From positions 175,331-207,661 of the forward strand of contig WELA01011368.1 in NCBI GenBank assembly GCA_009602735.1: a DNA stretch of 32,331 nucleotides. Direction: 5' to 3'. Below the pieces are notes generated by a model that worked only from the letters and a program-made list of their open reading frames with translations, searched no databases and had not been told where the DNA came from. Each line of letters opens with the position of its first letter. Within the stretch, counting starts at the first letter, position 1. Shown here in pieces: positions 23,125 to 32,331 of this stretch. The DNA is from Mesotaenium endlicherianum. Its lineage: Eukaryota; Streptophyta; Zygnematophyceae; Zygnematales; Mesotaeniaceae. The translations under genes and the position numbers were made by a program.

Positions 23125-23609
23125 ATATGATTACGTAGTGTAGTGAAACAAATAGATAAAGTACTTAGTAAAACAGAATACTTTATCTATTCAAGACAAG
23201 GATCTTTGAACACAAGTGGTAGCTTCTTGAAAGAGAGATGGCTTCTTGAAAGTTAATATATTTCTGGATTTTGGCAAGCACAAGAGTGATTCTGGAATGT
23301 CTTTCTATGTTCTAGCTCTTGTTTATATACTTGCTACATAAGTAATTTCTAGGAAGGTGTATGTTGATGTGTTGGCACCCAACACATCCCAAAACTTGCC
23401 ACCTCTTTCTAGAATAATGTACACATGTCCTTTTGACCTAAAAATGGCACATCTGACTTTTGCCACATGGAGTTCTTCTAGGTCTTTCCTCTAACTTCGA
23501 AAATGCCTTGGAAGGTACAAAAGACATGAACCAAGTTACTAGAGTACCTATTCACACTTGACTCCACACAATACCACTCCAAATATATTTGAAAACATTA
23601 AAATATATG
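23125..23609 (-). repeat. Inverted repeat arm B (mobile-element derived)
   Basis: Reverse-oriented partner of arm A. It carries a perfect version of the shared hairpin core, gatgtgttgg-cac-ccaacacatc, at 23366-23388, and a TATA box on the minus strand at 23322-23329. Both arms therefore have promoter-like elements pointing into the spacer. I found no target-site duplication at the outer ends. Confidence 0.75.
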
Positions 23610-24109
23610 CATACTAATATATAATAACTCAAATCACTACACGTAGAGTGCCAAGGAGATTGTGAAAGTTCGAGAAACTTAATGAGGAGTGAAAGGATTA
23701 TGTATTGGAATATTTTAGAGTATGTAATTGTGTGTGTATGAGTATGCTAGCTTGTCCAACAAGGCAAGGTCACCTGCATGGAAGGAGCCATAGTATAAGA
23801 TTTTGGAGGTACTTTTGTAGAGAGGACACTTGAGAGTTCCAATATAAATAGGAAGCACAACTTAGTTAAAAATACTAGAGAGCTAGAAGCTTGGAGTCTT
23901 GGAAGCTTACATCTTATACACGACTTTTTTTTAACCAAGTGAGTTCTTTCTTACTCCTCTTGCATGTAGCTCTTTTACCCATGCAAAAGTGGCACCACCG
24001 AACCACTCCACCTTGTGTATGTAACTATAAAACTTCCTCGTGCACGCTTCCATTTGCGGGTGAGGGTGCGTGAGTGTGTGTGGGCGCATTCCCAGCACCC
24101 TTCTTCTTG

Positions 24110-24147
24110 TCAATAAGTCCTAGGCCTATCAATAAGTCCTAGGCCTA
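24110..24147. repeat. Exact 19-bp tandem duplication
   Basis: The unit tcaataagtcctaggccta is present twice with no gap. It has the look of a recent slippage or insertion footprint. Confidence 0.9.
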
Positions 24148-24541
24148 TCTAGCTCAGGCCAACCTTGTTAGGTAGACCTTGGTTTGTCTTCTGAGGTCGG
24201 TAAGACTCTGCGCCGTACTTTGACTCGCCACAAGTTCTATTGCGCGTATCAAATCGCCAAGAAAAGTTAGTCGCAACATTTGCTTTGGCCTTGCACCAAA
24301 TTAATCACACTTCTTCGCTCACTGTTGCCTTTGACGTTGTCTCGACAGGCCTAATGTATTAAAGTTTCTTGTCTTGTTTTGTCAAATGGAAGGGCAACAA
24401 TTCATGGCATAACTTGCATAAAATTGTGTATTGTTGGCACTTGCCATCACCATCTTCATCACAAGATTCTCATGACATACCAAACAACCTCATCGAGCCT
24501 TTGACAATGTAAGTCCAGAATGCACAACTTCAATAAAAATG

Positions 24542-24692
24542 TGTTAGAAAGTATTGAAAAGGAGTAATCAACGCTACAATGTGCATTAAGTGGTATTGTA
24601 CAATGTATTAAGATTGAACTATGTCATGCTAGGGCTTATATAAGACTATGCTATGCCACCTTGACAGAATACTTTCTAATACTTCAATAACA
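24542..24692 (-). mobile_element. LTR-like 151-bp block (possible solo LTR / TRIM)
   Basis: On the minus strand the block starts TGTTATTGAAGTATTAG and ends TTCAATACTTTCTAACA, that is TG...CA with short inverted ends TGTTA/TAACA. An internal TATA box (cttatataag) is followed by about 100 bp. Plant Copia LTRs share this build. No target-site duplication is visible in the immediate flanks (aaatg / catgc), which weakens the call. Confidence 0.35.
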
Positions 24693-24899
24693 CATGCGCG
24701 AACTCCAAGGACCATGAGGAGGACTAATATGTTGCAAAATCCATAGTAAGCTAGTTGAATCATGGTTAACATCTTGGAAAAGCTGCTCAACTAGGCCTTG
24801 CTGATAGAGTGATGAACAACAATACAAACTGATATGCACGAGATATTTGCATGGCCGTCACTTCATGGTTTAGGTCGCACAAATATTGTTGATGATAAC

Positions 24900-24924
24900 C
24901 TTGCGCAATAATTTTTTGCGCAAG
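24900..24924. repeat. Perfect 9-bp inverted repeat
   Basis: cttgcgcaa and ttgcgcaag are separated by taatttt. Each arm itself contains the palindrome ttgcgcaa. No function assigned. Confidence 0.8.
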
Positions 24925-25266
24925 TTGGCATTGAAGCTTAATTGTTTAAGCGGGTTACTGCACCTAATAAGTAGGTTATGTTCATGTGTGTCCCAAGTAT
25001 GCCAACTTATTGCCCTCAGAGTCTAAGTATGAATTGTGCCAAGCCCTTGCATGAGAAGATACTTACTTCTATGTGATAGCTAATTCCTTAATGCATTGCT
25101 AGATGAGACAAGTATGAGATGTTTGGGCATATCAATACAACACTAATGCGTGTGAAATAATGGATATATCCTGCTTTCAAACTTTGGTTGCGTACTTCAT
25201 GCCACAAACCTTTCTTTCAAGGGCAACAGCTGGGCAGACCCAAGCATACCGGAGGACATATTGTAC

Positions 25267-28200
25267 TTAAGTTTGGATATAGGTGCTGTGTAGCTTTGTG
25301 AGATGGTGAATTATGGGCTCTTCTATGTCATGGTAAGATCCAACTTCTAATACAATATCCCCCTTGGCTTCAACGATAAGCACACGAACCTTTCGAGTAA
25401 GCAACTCATTTGCAACAACGGCGTGCGTATGATATTTTTCCAGGGCACTCCTCGCTTTTGAAATGAGGAGCCCCATGTCAGTCTCCAGCTGCTCCAACAG
25501 ATACATCACACAAAATCTCAAATCAGCGTTGGTGTTTCGTGCACGCCTTCAAGTGGCAGGCAGCAGCCCACTACAAGCGCTTAAGAGCTCCATAAGAAGG
25601 TCCTATTTACAAAGCTCAGAAGAATCATCTACATATTGCATGCACGCGATTGCAAGGTCACGACCATCCCACAGCTTCAGCAAATGGGCGGTACTTATGA
25701 GCCCCAAAGTCAAGCACCAAAGTTAGTGGAACTCATTGCAGAAACTCATCTTTCTCTCGCCTTCTTACGATGAGGTGGAGTGGTATGGCAAAAGATTGGA
25801 TTGGTATGTAGGTTCACAAGCACAAGGAACGAGGCCTATCACTTGCTGGCGTCTTGCAAGCAAGCACGTCAACGTTTGTACACGTGCACACACGCCGCAA
25901 CACACATACACACAGTTTTGTTCACACTAGTGCTAGTGCACGTGTGCATGCTTAACTAGTTACGCATCATCATAGCACTTCTCTCGACTCAGCGTCCAAA
26001 TGCACCTGGCACTCCCGTATGCATGCTATGAGCAGCCTGCCTTGAGAGAAAGAAGAATCGTTGTCGTGTGTGTGACAAGTTATAGCAATGATTTGGACAA
26101 CGTGTAAGTCGTGCTTGGCACGTAACCTGCATTGATTCACTAACAGTGCAGAGGCGTTACCTTGAAGGAGACCACAAATGCCTGAGGAGCCCAGTGAGAG
26201 CGCAACATGGTCAGCATCTTGGGCACACTCGACAGCTGCAGGGCAAGAGGGCCAGCGGCTGATTGGATCTTGTGCTCTTCCTGCCACCCCGCCCCCGCCG
26301 CAAGACCAAGGCATAACCCACACGCGCACATTACAAACACACGCTTATACTTACTTACCCTTATGCTCTTACATGCTCTCACAGTGCGAAGCTTTGAGAG
26401 AGCCTGGCGAGCTAACACAACTGCAAGCTGCCGGCATTAATGCAAGAGCCTGCCTTGTCCACATGAAAATGCACCTTCCAAAATCCAGGCCATGTACATG
26501 CTCAACGAGTTTACTTCAAAATGAGCATAGCTGGAAACCAAGAACAACACCTAGCTCAGATGCACGCTCCAATGAACATCCAAAGAACGCGAGAGGAATA
26601 CGCCACAAAGACTAGACAAGGACGTAGACTCCTCCTTGGCAAGGCTGATGCCGCTGGCACTCTCGATGCAAGCTGTGAGGTGTGAGATGTGTGTTTACGT
26701 GTGAGCTGGTGAGCTGGTGAGCTGCGAGCTGTGAGCAATGTAAAATGATGCCCGCGAGACCAGGATGTTTTCTTCATCAAGTTTCAGCTAACACACAATG
26801 AAGTGCAGCAGCTTCTGTCGGCTGGCCGGATCTCACCCCTGCTTAGGCTGATATTTGCCCCAATGGTGTCTACTGGCTACTTTGCTGCTGCTGGATGTAA
26901 TAAGAGTCACCGCGATTCCCCATGCACCAGACACTACTCTACACATGTCAAAAGTTTCCTGCAACTCTTCATTATAAAGTGTATACGAATAAGTCAATGT
27001 AAGAGATATCTGGATATAGCCAAGAGTATACAGAAGTCATACCATGGAGCTCCACGGGACGTAAAAGTCTGATACGGCAGCCGCAAGGTAAAACATAGCC
27101 GATCGGCCAACTGGATTCAAGGCCTCAGCCACCAACTGCAGCAGCTGCACCCCCTCCCCCCTCTCCAGAGATTTGGTTTTTAAAAAGGAAATGTGGGAAC
27201 CTTGTTTTGTCAGGACTAAATTCTTACAGTGACACAATTTGGTGCCCCACATGCATGATGAGAGTGCTGTGAGGTTTTGGCACTTGTTAGATATGGCACA
27301 GCCGGCCAATACACACCATGTCCCAACTGCTCATGTCCTGCCTAGGAAATCCGAGCTCCATTGGACATTCTTTTCATTATGCATCAGCAGGTGCAACTTA
27401 GTCAGAGAGACAACAAGCCGTGCTGGCTTGCAAGGACAGCATACCTGAAGATACTCAAATAAAGTAGTGAAAGGCAGGTACAGCAGGGTGCCTTCATCGA
27501 CTGCCTGCACAATCCAAGAAAACGGGTGCCAGATCACTACTTCTTATTTGATGGGGCCGGAGGAAGAGGCTCGTCTCAACTAGCATCTAGCTTTTCCCCC
27601 ATGTAAAGAGCATTGTCATGCATATTACTATATTCTTGCAACAGCTTGTCTTTCTTTCTTTCTATCCTCAGCAATATATGAGAACCAACTTGGCTCACTT
27701 AACCTCTGCATCATACAATGAGAACAAACACCCCAGACCCTGACATCTCATCACTTAAATTTCGATTGCAACAGATGATCTAAGTGCGTGTGGCAACATA
27801 CAAAATGTGAATATACTGAAATGTGCAGCTAATTAAGATAGTAGTTTACCTTACCAGAATCTCTCAATGACTGACCCACCACTTCTTTGTACTGCTCTTT
27901 TGCTGCCATACACAATCATAACAGAGATTTAACCCAGAGCTCACATATAATTTCTGAAAAATCTTGAATGTACTTACTTATGTTTGCTATAATTATGCCG
28001 AGCGGAGCAAACAGAATCTGAGTACAAGGTCACTTCTACATTGATATAGACTTCAGAATAGTTAGTGAGAGGCCACAAGTACCTTCTGCAGCCACTAAGG
28101 ACTAAACTTAAGATACACATCACGTGCCAAACAAGGCGATACACAAAGCATTTAGTCAGCAATGACAGAGAAACTTTTCACTAACTTTGAATGGCACCAT

Positions 28201-29122
28201 CTTTTGAAGCCTCGAAGCACCCCAGCAGAGGATTCTCAGGCAAGGCTCTACAAAAAGGTTGCACTGAGCCCCTGGCAAAACAACCCAGCCAAAGAACACG
28301 TCTCTTGCAAGCTTCAATGCTGCAGCAAGCTACTATGCCTGAAGACTAAAGGTTCCGGTGCACAAGATGATGCTAGAATGTTGCCAAACGCAGCAGGATG
28401 AGATATAACCCAGGCTTGGTCACTACCGATTTCGTCATTCTGCACTTCAGTTGCATACCTCGTTATGTCTACAAACTGGATAGCGGTATACGTGAAGAAG
28501 TAACCCTTAGCAAACAGGCACTTTATTGCAATAATAACACATCATTACCTCCTGTATATGAAGATTACAGCGTACCCAGCCTCCAGAAAGTACCTACAGG
28601 CAAAGAATTTAAACGTCAGGCCTGAATTTACAAGCTGATGACTTTGATTGTTTCTGCACCATCTAGGAGGTGAAAATCTTCTGCCAAGAGTGTGTGACAG
28701 TCATATTAATGCATGGAAAGCTAGAAAACAAGCAGGAAGGAACAAGAAGGCAGCTCACTCTGTAGATGCAGCACCCCTGTTGCCTGCACTAAAATTGTCT
28801 ATAAATCGCACACAGCGGCGTTCTAAAGGCACTGTTGTTCCTCCCGAAGTTACACATACTATTGGCCTTCTCAAATCGCTGCCTGCATGACAGAGTAGAG
28901 TTCCGGCCTCAGTTCTGTGAGCAGACAATTATTAGTTTGTTGATGGGATACATGGTTGCTCCATTTATCATGGCCAAGGAGCTAACCTTGGTCGCCTAGG
29001 TGCTTGTGAATGTAAGCTTTTACTTGCTTTCTTATGTCAACTTCATTCTGTAAAGGCGGAGCTTGTGCAAAAAAAGTATTCGAGGCGAGCTGCACTTGGG
29101 CTGCTGTATCATTATCGTTCAT
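25267..29122 (-). CDS. Phosphopantothenate-cysteine ligase (PPCS), CoA biosynthesis
   Basis: Nine exons in reading order: 29122-28987, 28882-28759, 28593-28549, 28271-28186, 27902-27850, 27504-27445, 27144-27043, 26280-26161, 25488-25267 (TAA); 948 nt, 315 aa, all phases agree and the length is normal for the family. Reaction: 4'-phosphopantothenate plus cysteine plus nucleotide triphosphate gives phosphopantothenoylcysteine, step two from pantothenate to CoA. Family landmarks are [19 protein letters not shown] (54-72), [14 protein letters not shown] (74-87), [26 protein letters not shown] (185-199), [31 protein letters not shown] and [12 protein letters not shown] near the C-terminus, ending HSTYIQT. 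An in-frame ATG at 29245 would add 41 residues; I prefer 29122 because plant homologues begin a few residues before FFAQAPPL. The gene shares a 430-bp 5' region with the divergent membrane-protein gene. The acceptor of exon 7 is preceded by a G-run instead of pyrimidines. Confidence 0.93.
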
Positions 29123-29552
29123 AGTTGCATGAGCGAACCTTGCGTCACTGAACAAAATAGAATGAGATGACTGGTTCCTCGTCAGTGCAAAAGAGAAGTC
29201 GAGCAGCCCCCGCGGAAAGGGAGGACATACATTAAGAACGCTCATGCAAATGCTTTCATTTCATCCATCAGTTAACGATCCTCGTTGATGCAACAGACCT
29301 TCCAGTATGGCTTCTCGGCCCGGGGTGCATGCAACGCCCGCTAAGGTGGCGTAAGAGTCCGGGTTACTGTACAATAATATATGGGCTAAATGTGAGCCTG
29401 CAAAATTGGGCTTCATGGTCTCATACCTTGCAGGATTTACAAGAAGCCTGGAGAGGAAATTCCTCAATCATATTGCTACCAACTCAGCTCGCCGATGCTT
29501 CTTGCAGCAGGGGCTGCAAATAGTTGACCAGCTAACACCATTCTAAAAGGCA
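29123..29552. promoter_or_regulatory. Short divergent (bidirectional) promoter region
   Basis: 430 bp separate the start codons of the ligase gene (minus) and the small membrane-protein gene (plus). Both leaders and core promoters must fit here, unless the ligase starts at 29245, which would leave 307 bp. No TATA box is obvious in either direction. Confidence 0.5.
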
Positions 29553-30626
29553 ATGGGCGATTCTCTTTCTGACGGTAGTGAGGGAGATGGCCAACGAGGC
29601 TGGGCAGCTGACCTACAGAAGATAAAGCAGCATTACTATGACTACCCATATGTGTGGGCATCATATGTAGTGGTATTTGGTGAGTACATAGCCTCTGAAT
29701 CATTCTGATGTCTATCTCTGTTGTGATACGAAAGTGCACACTGCTTCATCTCTATACCTGGCATATGGAGCTGGCTGCTACATGCCTAGGAGATCAAGTT
29801 CGTGGAACACTCTTTGCATGTATTCATCTGCAACACGGCTCATTTACCAGGACACACAACTCTGAAGCTATTCAACTGACATGCTGTCTTACACTTCCTG
29901 CCACCTTATTAGAATATTAAAAGTGCTTCAAGAATGCTTCAACCCATTGCAGTACTTCAAGCCTCCAGGACGAGCCCGTTTTTATTTGTTGTGACACACG
30001 ATAAGTCTAGTAGAGGCATATTGACTATAAGTTGTTAATCGGTCTTACTAGTGGCATAATACTCAAAACCTGCTTATTCTGGACATTCTTACTGTAGGAA
30101 TTCTGACTTAAGTTCTCCCATTAGTGTATTAGAAATGGAGGCAAGTGCATGAACTGCCCCCTCTACTTGCTCATGCTCTTGCTGCTGTGTATGACATCGC
30201 CTCTTCTACACTTGGTAGTTGTGAGCTGTTCAGTGCAGTGTTTATCTGCTAGCTTAGCGGCAATTTATTTGGTGTACGGAAGTGTTTCTTTTTAATGGCT
30301 CTTACTTGAGCATGTAATGAAGCGCATGTAAGAGCAACCTGGGAGGGCTTGGAAATCTCACTGTTGTCGTGTGACTGGACTTTGTCTTCTGTTCATAAGG
30401 ATTGAAGTGGTAGATTGAAGAAGATCAAGCTGCTTAGGCTAGTCGCTAAACTGGTGTTGCATGTGCCTCGAATGCAGGGGGCTTGGGCTTGTACACTGCA
30501 TACACGTGGCGAGGATTGAGGAAGGCCGAGAGGGAGGTACTTAAGCTGCAAGAGCTGGTGAAGCGGAAGATAGCAGAGAAGCCTGGGTCCAATGTTCACC
30601 CTGGAAGAGACTCGGTAGACCTATAA
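29553..30626 (+). CDS. Small single-pass membrane protein, function unknown
   Basis: Two exons, 29553-29679 and 30478-30626 (TAA), joined phase 1 across a 798-bp intron with a GTGAGT donor and TGCAG acceptor; 91 aa. Residues 1-20 are acidic/Gly-rich. Residues 21-32 are QKIKQHYYDYPY-like and aromatic. A single membrane helix spans about 33-52 (WASYVVVFGGLGLYTAYTW) with a GGLG small-residue patch. It is followed by the basic amphipathic stretch RGLRKAEREVLKLQELVKRK (54-73), likely coiled coil, and a polar tail. Arg just after the helix suggests the C-terminus faces the cytosol or stroma/matrix. I recall short green-plant membrane proteins of this pattern but cannot name a family. Open frames in further 3' exons could extend it to 127 aa (see findings). 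The two-exon coding call rests on splice consensus plus a coherent membrane protein, not on homology. Confidence 0.65.
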
Positions 30627-30683
30627 GTCAAGGTGAGCAAAAATATGAAGGTTTTCATGTAGGTTCCTACTGTTTGCCACTAG

Positions 30684-30879
30684 GTAGGAACTGCTGCTTG
30701 TGGGGATAAAGCCCCTAGAAGATTAGCAGGAAACAAGGTAAAAGCCACCCAGGGTGTTCATGTCATATAGAGAAGTGGCTGTCGCTGATGTCGTGTGCTG
30801 CCTGTCTGGATAGGGACAAGAGGCACCATCTACTAATAATGGTCATGTGAGTGCAGTATTTGATACCAGCGTCAGCTAA
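30684..30879 (+). other. Candidate 3' exons of the membrane-protein gene
   Basis: Two segments with splice borders, 30684-30737 (CACTAG| ... AAG|GTAAAA) and 30814-30879 (GATAG| ... TAA), are both open in the phase left by exon 2 and would encode 18 and 21 residues. They could be 3' UTR exons after the stop at 30626 or coding exons if an internal donor (TCG|GTAGAC, exon end 30614) is used. Confidence 0.35.
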
Positions 30880-32331
30880 CCCATTTTCTAGGTTCTGCAT
30901 TAAGAAGACTCTTCTTCACTACACCATTGTAGGAATAATGCCCACATACAGGCCTTAATTGAGGTGGATCACATAGCAAGTTCTTCCTGACTTGAGACAA
31001 AAAATGAATCACACTCATTCCCTTGGTGTCTGAGAGTTTTGTACCACAACCGAAGCAGCGAAGCTGATGGCTGGCAGTCACAGTTAGTGCGCAATTGACC
31101 ATATATTAATGGATCAAAACTTATGTCACACTTAATGTCCATGCCTGATGCATGTCAGATCTTTCTTTAGAAACTATAACAGCATATCATGTAGTCCTTT
31201 GCAAGGATGCCAGAGCCATCTTCAGACACATTGGCTCTGATTAATCTGGAGTGCAATTAAAATGCCTCAACGGCAACAGTGAATCTTGTGCTGCTCCGCA
31301 ATGGAGGTGATAATCAACTAAAGTGAGTCTCATGATGGTGGTGTACAGTGCTCTGGGATATAACAACTCATATAACCGCTCCAGGATAGACGGCGAATGC
31401 ATCTGGACCTCGTCAAAACCATTCTGGCTCGTTGCCAGGTGTCCATTTGATGTTGCACCCAATACTGCACTAAGCCACAAATTCAATCCTTTAGCACCAT
31501 GCCTCTCTGGATGAAGCCACAACTAAATCCCAGGTGTGATGCTAACCACTCTCAAAGGACTCACTTAAGCATTTCAGTACACGCAAGCCGCCCTTGAAAG
31601 AATTCAGGCAACAGTAAAAGCATCCCAAAATGACCCTGAATAGAAAGGACCATTCCATCTACAGCGCGCGAAATGACTACAACAAAAACATCAGGCACTT
31701 CCATCGGTTCTCCATGGCGTCAAACAGCGTAGCGTATGTCTTAGCTGTTCAGCTGCAACTGTCGTTGCAACGCCAATCTTTTCATTATGCATGCGGGTAC
31801 TGGACAAGGATCTTGACGGGCATGGAAGTAGGCACACTCAGATTTCGGATAGTGCTGCAAGGTTGGGATGGAAGTACACGTGCCCAGACTTACACACATC
31901 CATTCAGTATATTTACCTGGGCCTCTGACGAGAAGGGGTGGGCCGTCCAGACAGCACGCACTCCATTGCAGCTCGCAGATCGCTGGACAGCGTGCACAGC
32001 ACACACGAGCAAGGACCAGTCTAGACGGTCAGTCTAGCCAGGCCTCCCATCCCAAGGCAGGGCTCCTTGGGTCGTACCCTTCGGCTCCTCCTCCTGACGT
32101 AGTTTGAAAGGGCGCAAGCGCAACCTGGGCAAGCAGCTGGCTTTGAGCTGAAACGACGCGGATCGCTCCTCCTTCTCTCCTCCACTTGCTCTTCCCTTCG
32201 TGCTCTCACTTTCCCTCTTCCACACCCACATGCGTGTTGGTCCATCCATCTGTGCTGCCAATGTTTGTGCAACATAGATATAGTCTGGTCCACCTGTGAG
32301 CTCCGGAGGGGGGAGGGCCGGGGGGTGAGGG
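30880..32331. other. Right-end region, no firm gene
   Basis: ORFs here are short and mostly chance-like. The best candidate is a minus-strand terminal exon at 31241-31470, listed separately. The last 200 bp are pyrimidine-rich and end in G-runs. A gene entering from the right on the minus strand is possible but unproven. Confidence 0.4.
31241..31470 (-). CDS. Candidate terminal exon of an unidentified minus-strand gene
   Basis: After a good acceptor (TTAGTGCAG| at about 31471) the minus strand reads LGATSNGHLATSQNG, then FDEVQMHSPSILERLYELL and YPRALYTTIMRLTLVDYHL, before TAA at 31241. The mix of charged, hydrophobic and aromatic residues in heptad-like spacing is more protein-like than neighbouring ORFs. 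I could not find matching upstream exons or name a family. Confidence 0.25.

Larger units (their letters stand above)
23610..25266. other. AT-rich repeat debris, 3' of the ligase gene
   Basis: No coding exon is evident. TATA-like caatataaatagg occurs at about 23840-23853, within sequence that starts TGTATTGGAATATTTTAGAG at 23701 and resembles LTR promoter DNA. The right end should hold the 3' UTR of the minus-strand ligase gene. Smaller repeats inside this interval are listed separately. Confidence 0.4.

Noticed and set aside
30624-30626. TAA read as a sense codon (as in some ulvophyte algae) to explain the open extension after it
   Set aside because: The 14-3-3, ligase and oxidoreductase genes all end properly at TAA, so the standard code applies.
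31630-32037. 135-aa plus-strand ORF near the right end
   Set aside because: Composition is chance-like, the reverse strand is equally open, and there is no recognisable motif.

Overview
The window is nuclear DNA from a eukaryote of the green plant lineage. Five protein genes can be reassembled across many short introns with canonical GT-AG borders and matching phases, and a sixth enters from the left edge region of the window. The 14-3-3 protein is of the land-plant/streptophyte type, and the FAD oxidoreductase carries a basic, Ser/Arg-rich N-terminus that looks like an organelle transit peptide. A streptophyte (charophyte alga or bryophyte-grade plant) is my best guess. The species cannot be named from sequence alone.

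Layout, left to right. (1) 156-2837, minus: N-terminal three exons of an AVT6/SLC38-type amino acid transporter that continues beyond base 1. (2) 2838-3755: divergent promoter region packed with triplicated 7-11 bp micro-repeats. (3) 3756-7148, plus: 11-exon FAD-dependent (DAO-family) oxidoreductase, complete except for an apparent 1-nt deficit in an A6 run in exon 6. (4) 8587-13582, plus: 8-exon FCP1-like RNA polymerase II CTD phosphatase (FCPH domain plus BRCT, 576 aa). (5) 15652-18107, minus: 7-exon 14-3-3 gene, 256 aa, convergent with the phosphatase gene. (6) About 18.2-25.2 kb: gene-poor, AT-rich stretch with a pair of ~475-bp inverted repeat arms (20293-20764 and 23125-23609), an LTR-like 151-bp block and small repeats, all suggestive of decayed mobile elements. 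(7) 25267-29122, minus: 9-exon phosphopantothenate-cysteine ligase (CoA synthesis), 315 aa. (8) 29553-30626, plus: small two-exon single-pass membrane protein of unknown function, divergent from the ligase gene across 430 bp, with possible further 3' exons. (9) The last 1.4 kb holds only a weak candidate exon on the minus strand.

The genes are ordinary housekeeping functions (amino acid transport, redox, transcription, phospho-signalling, CoA synthesis) and show no operon-like or pathway linkage. The points most worth a second look are the homopolymer frameshift, the SP/TP-dense N-terminus of the phosphatase, the inverted arms with inward-pointing TATA boxes, the phased repeats in the divergent promoter, and the unnamed small membrane protein with an in-frame open extension past its stop. 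No RNA gene, CRISPR array or complete transposon was found. All exon models are manual and untested by transcript data.
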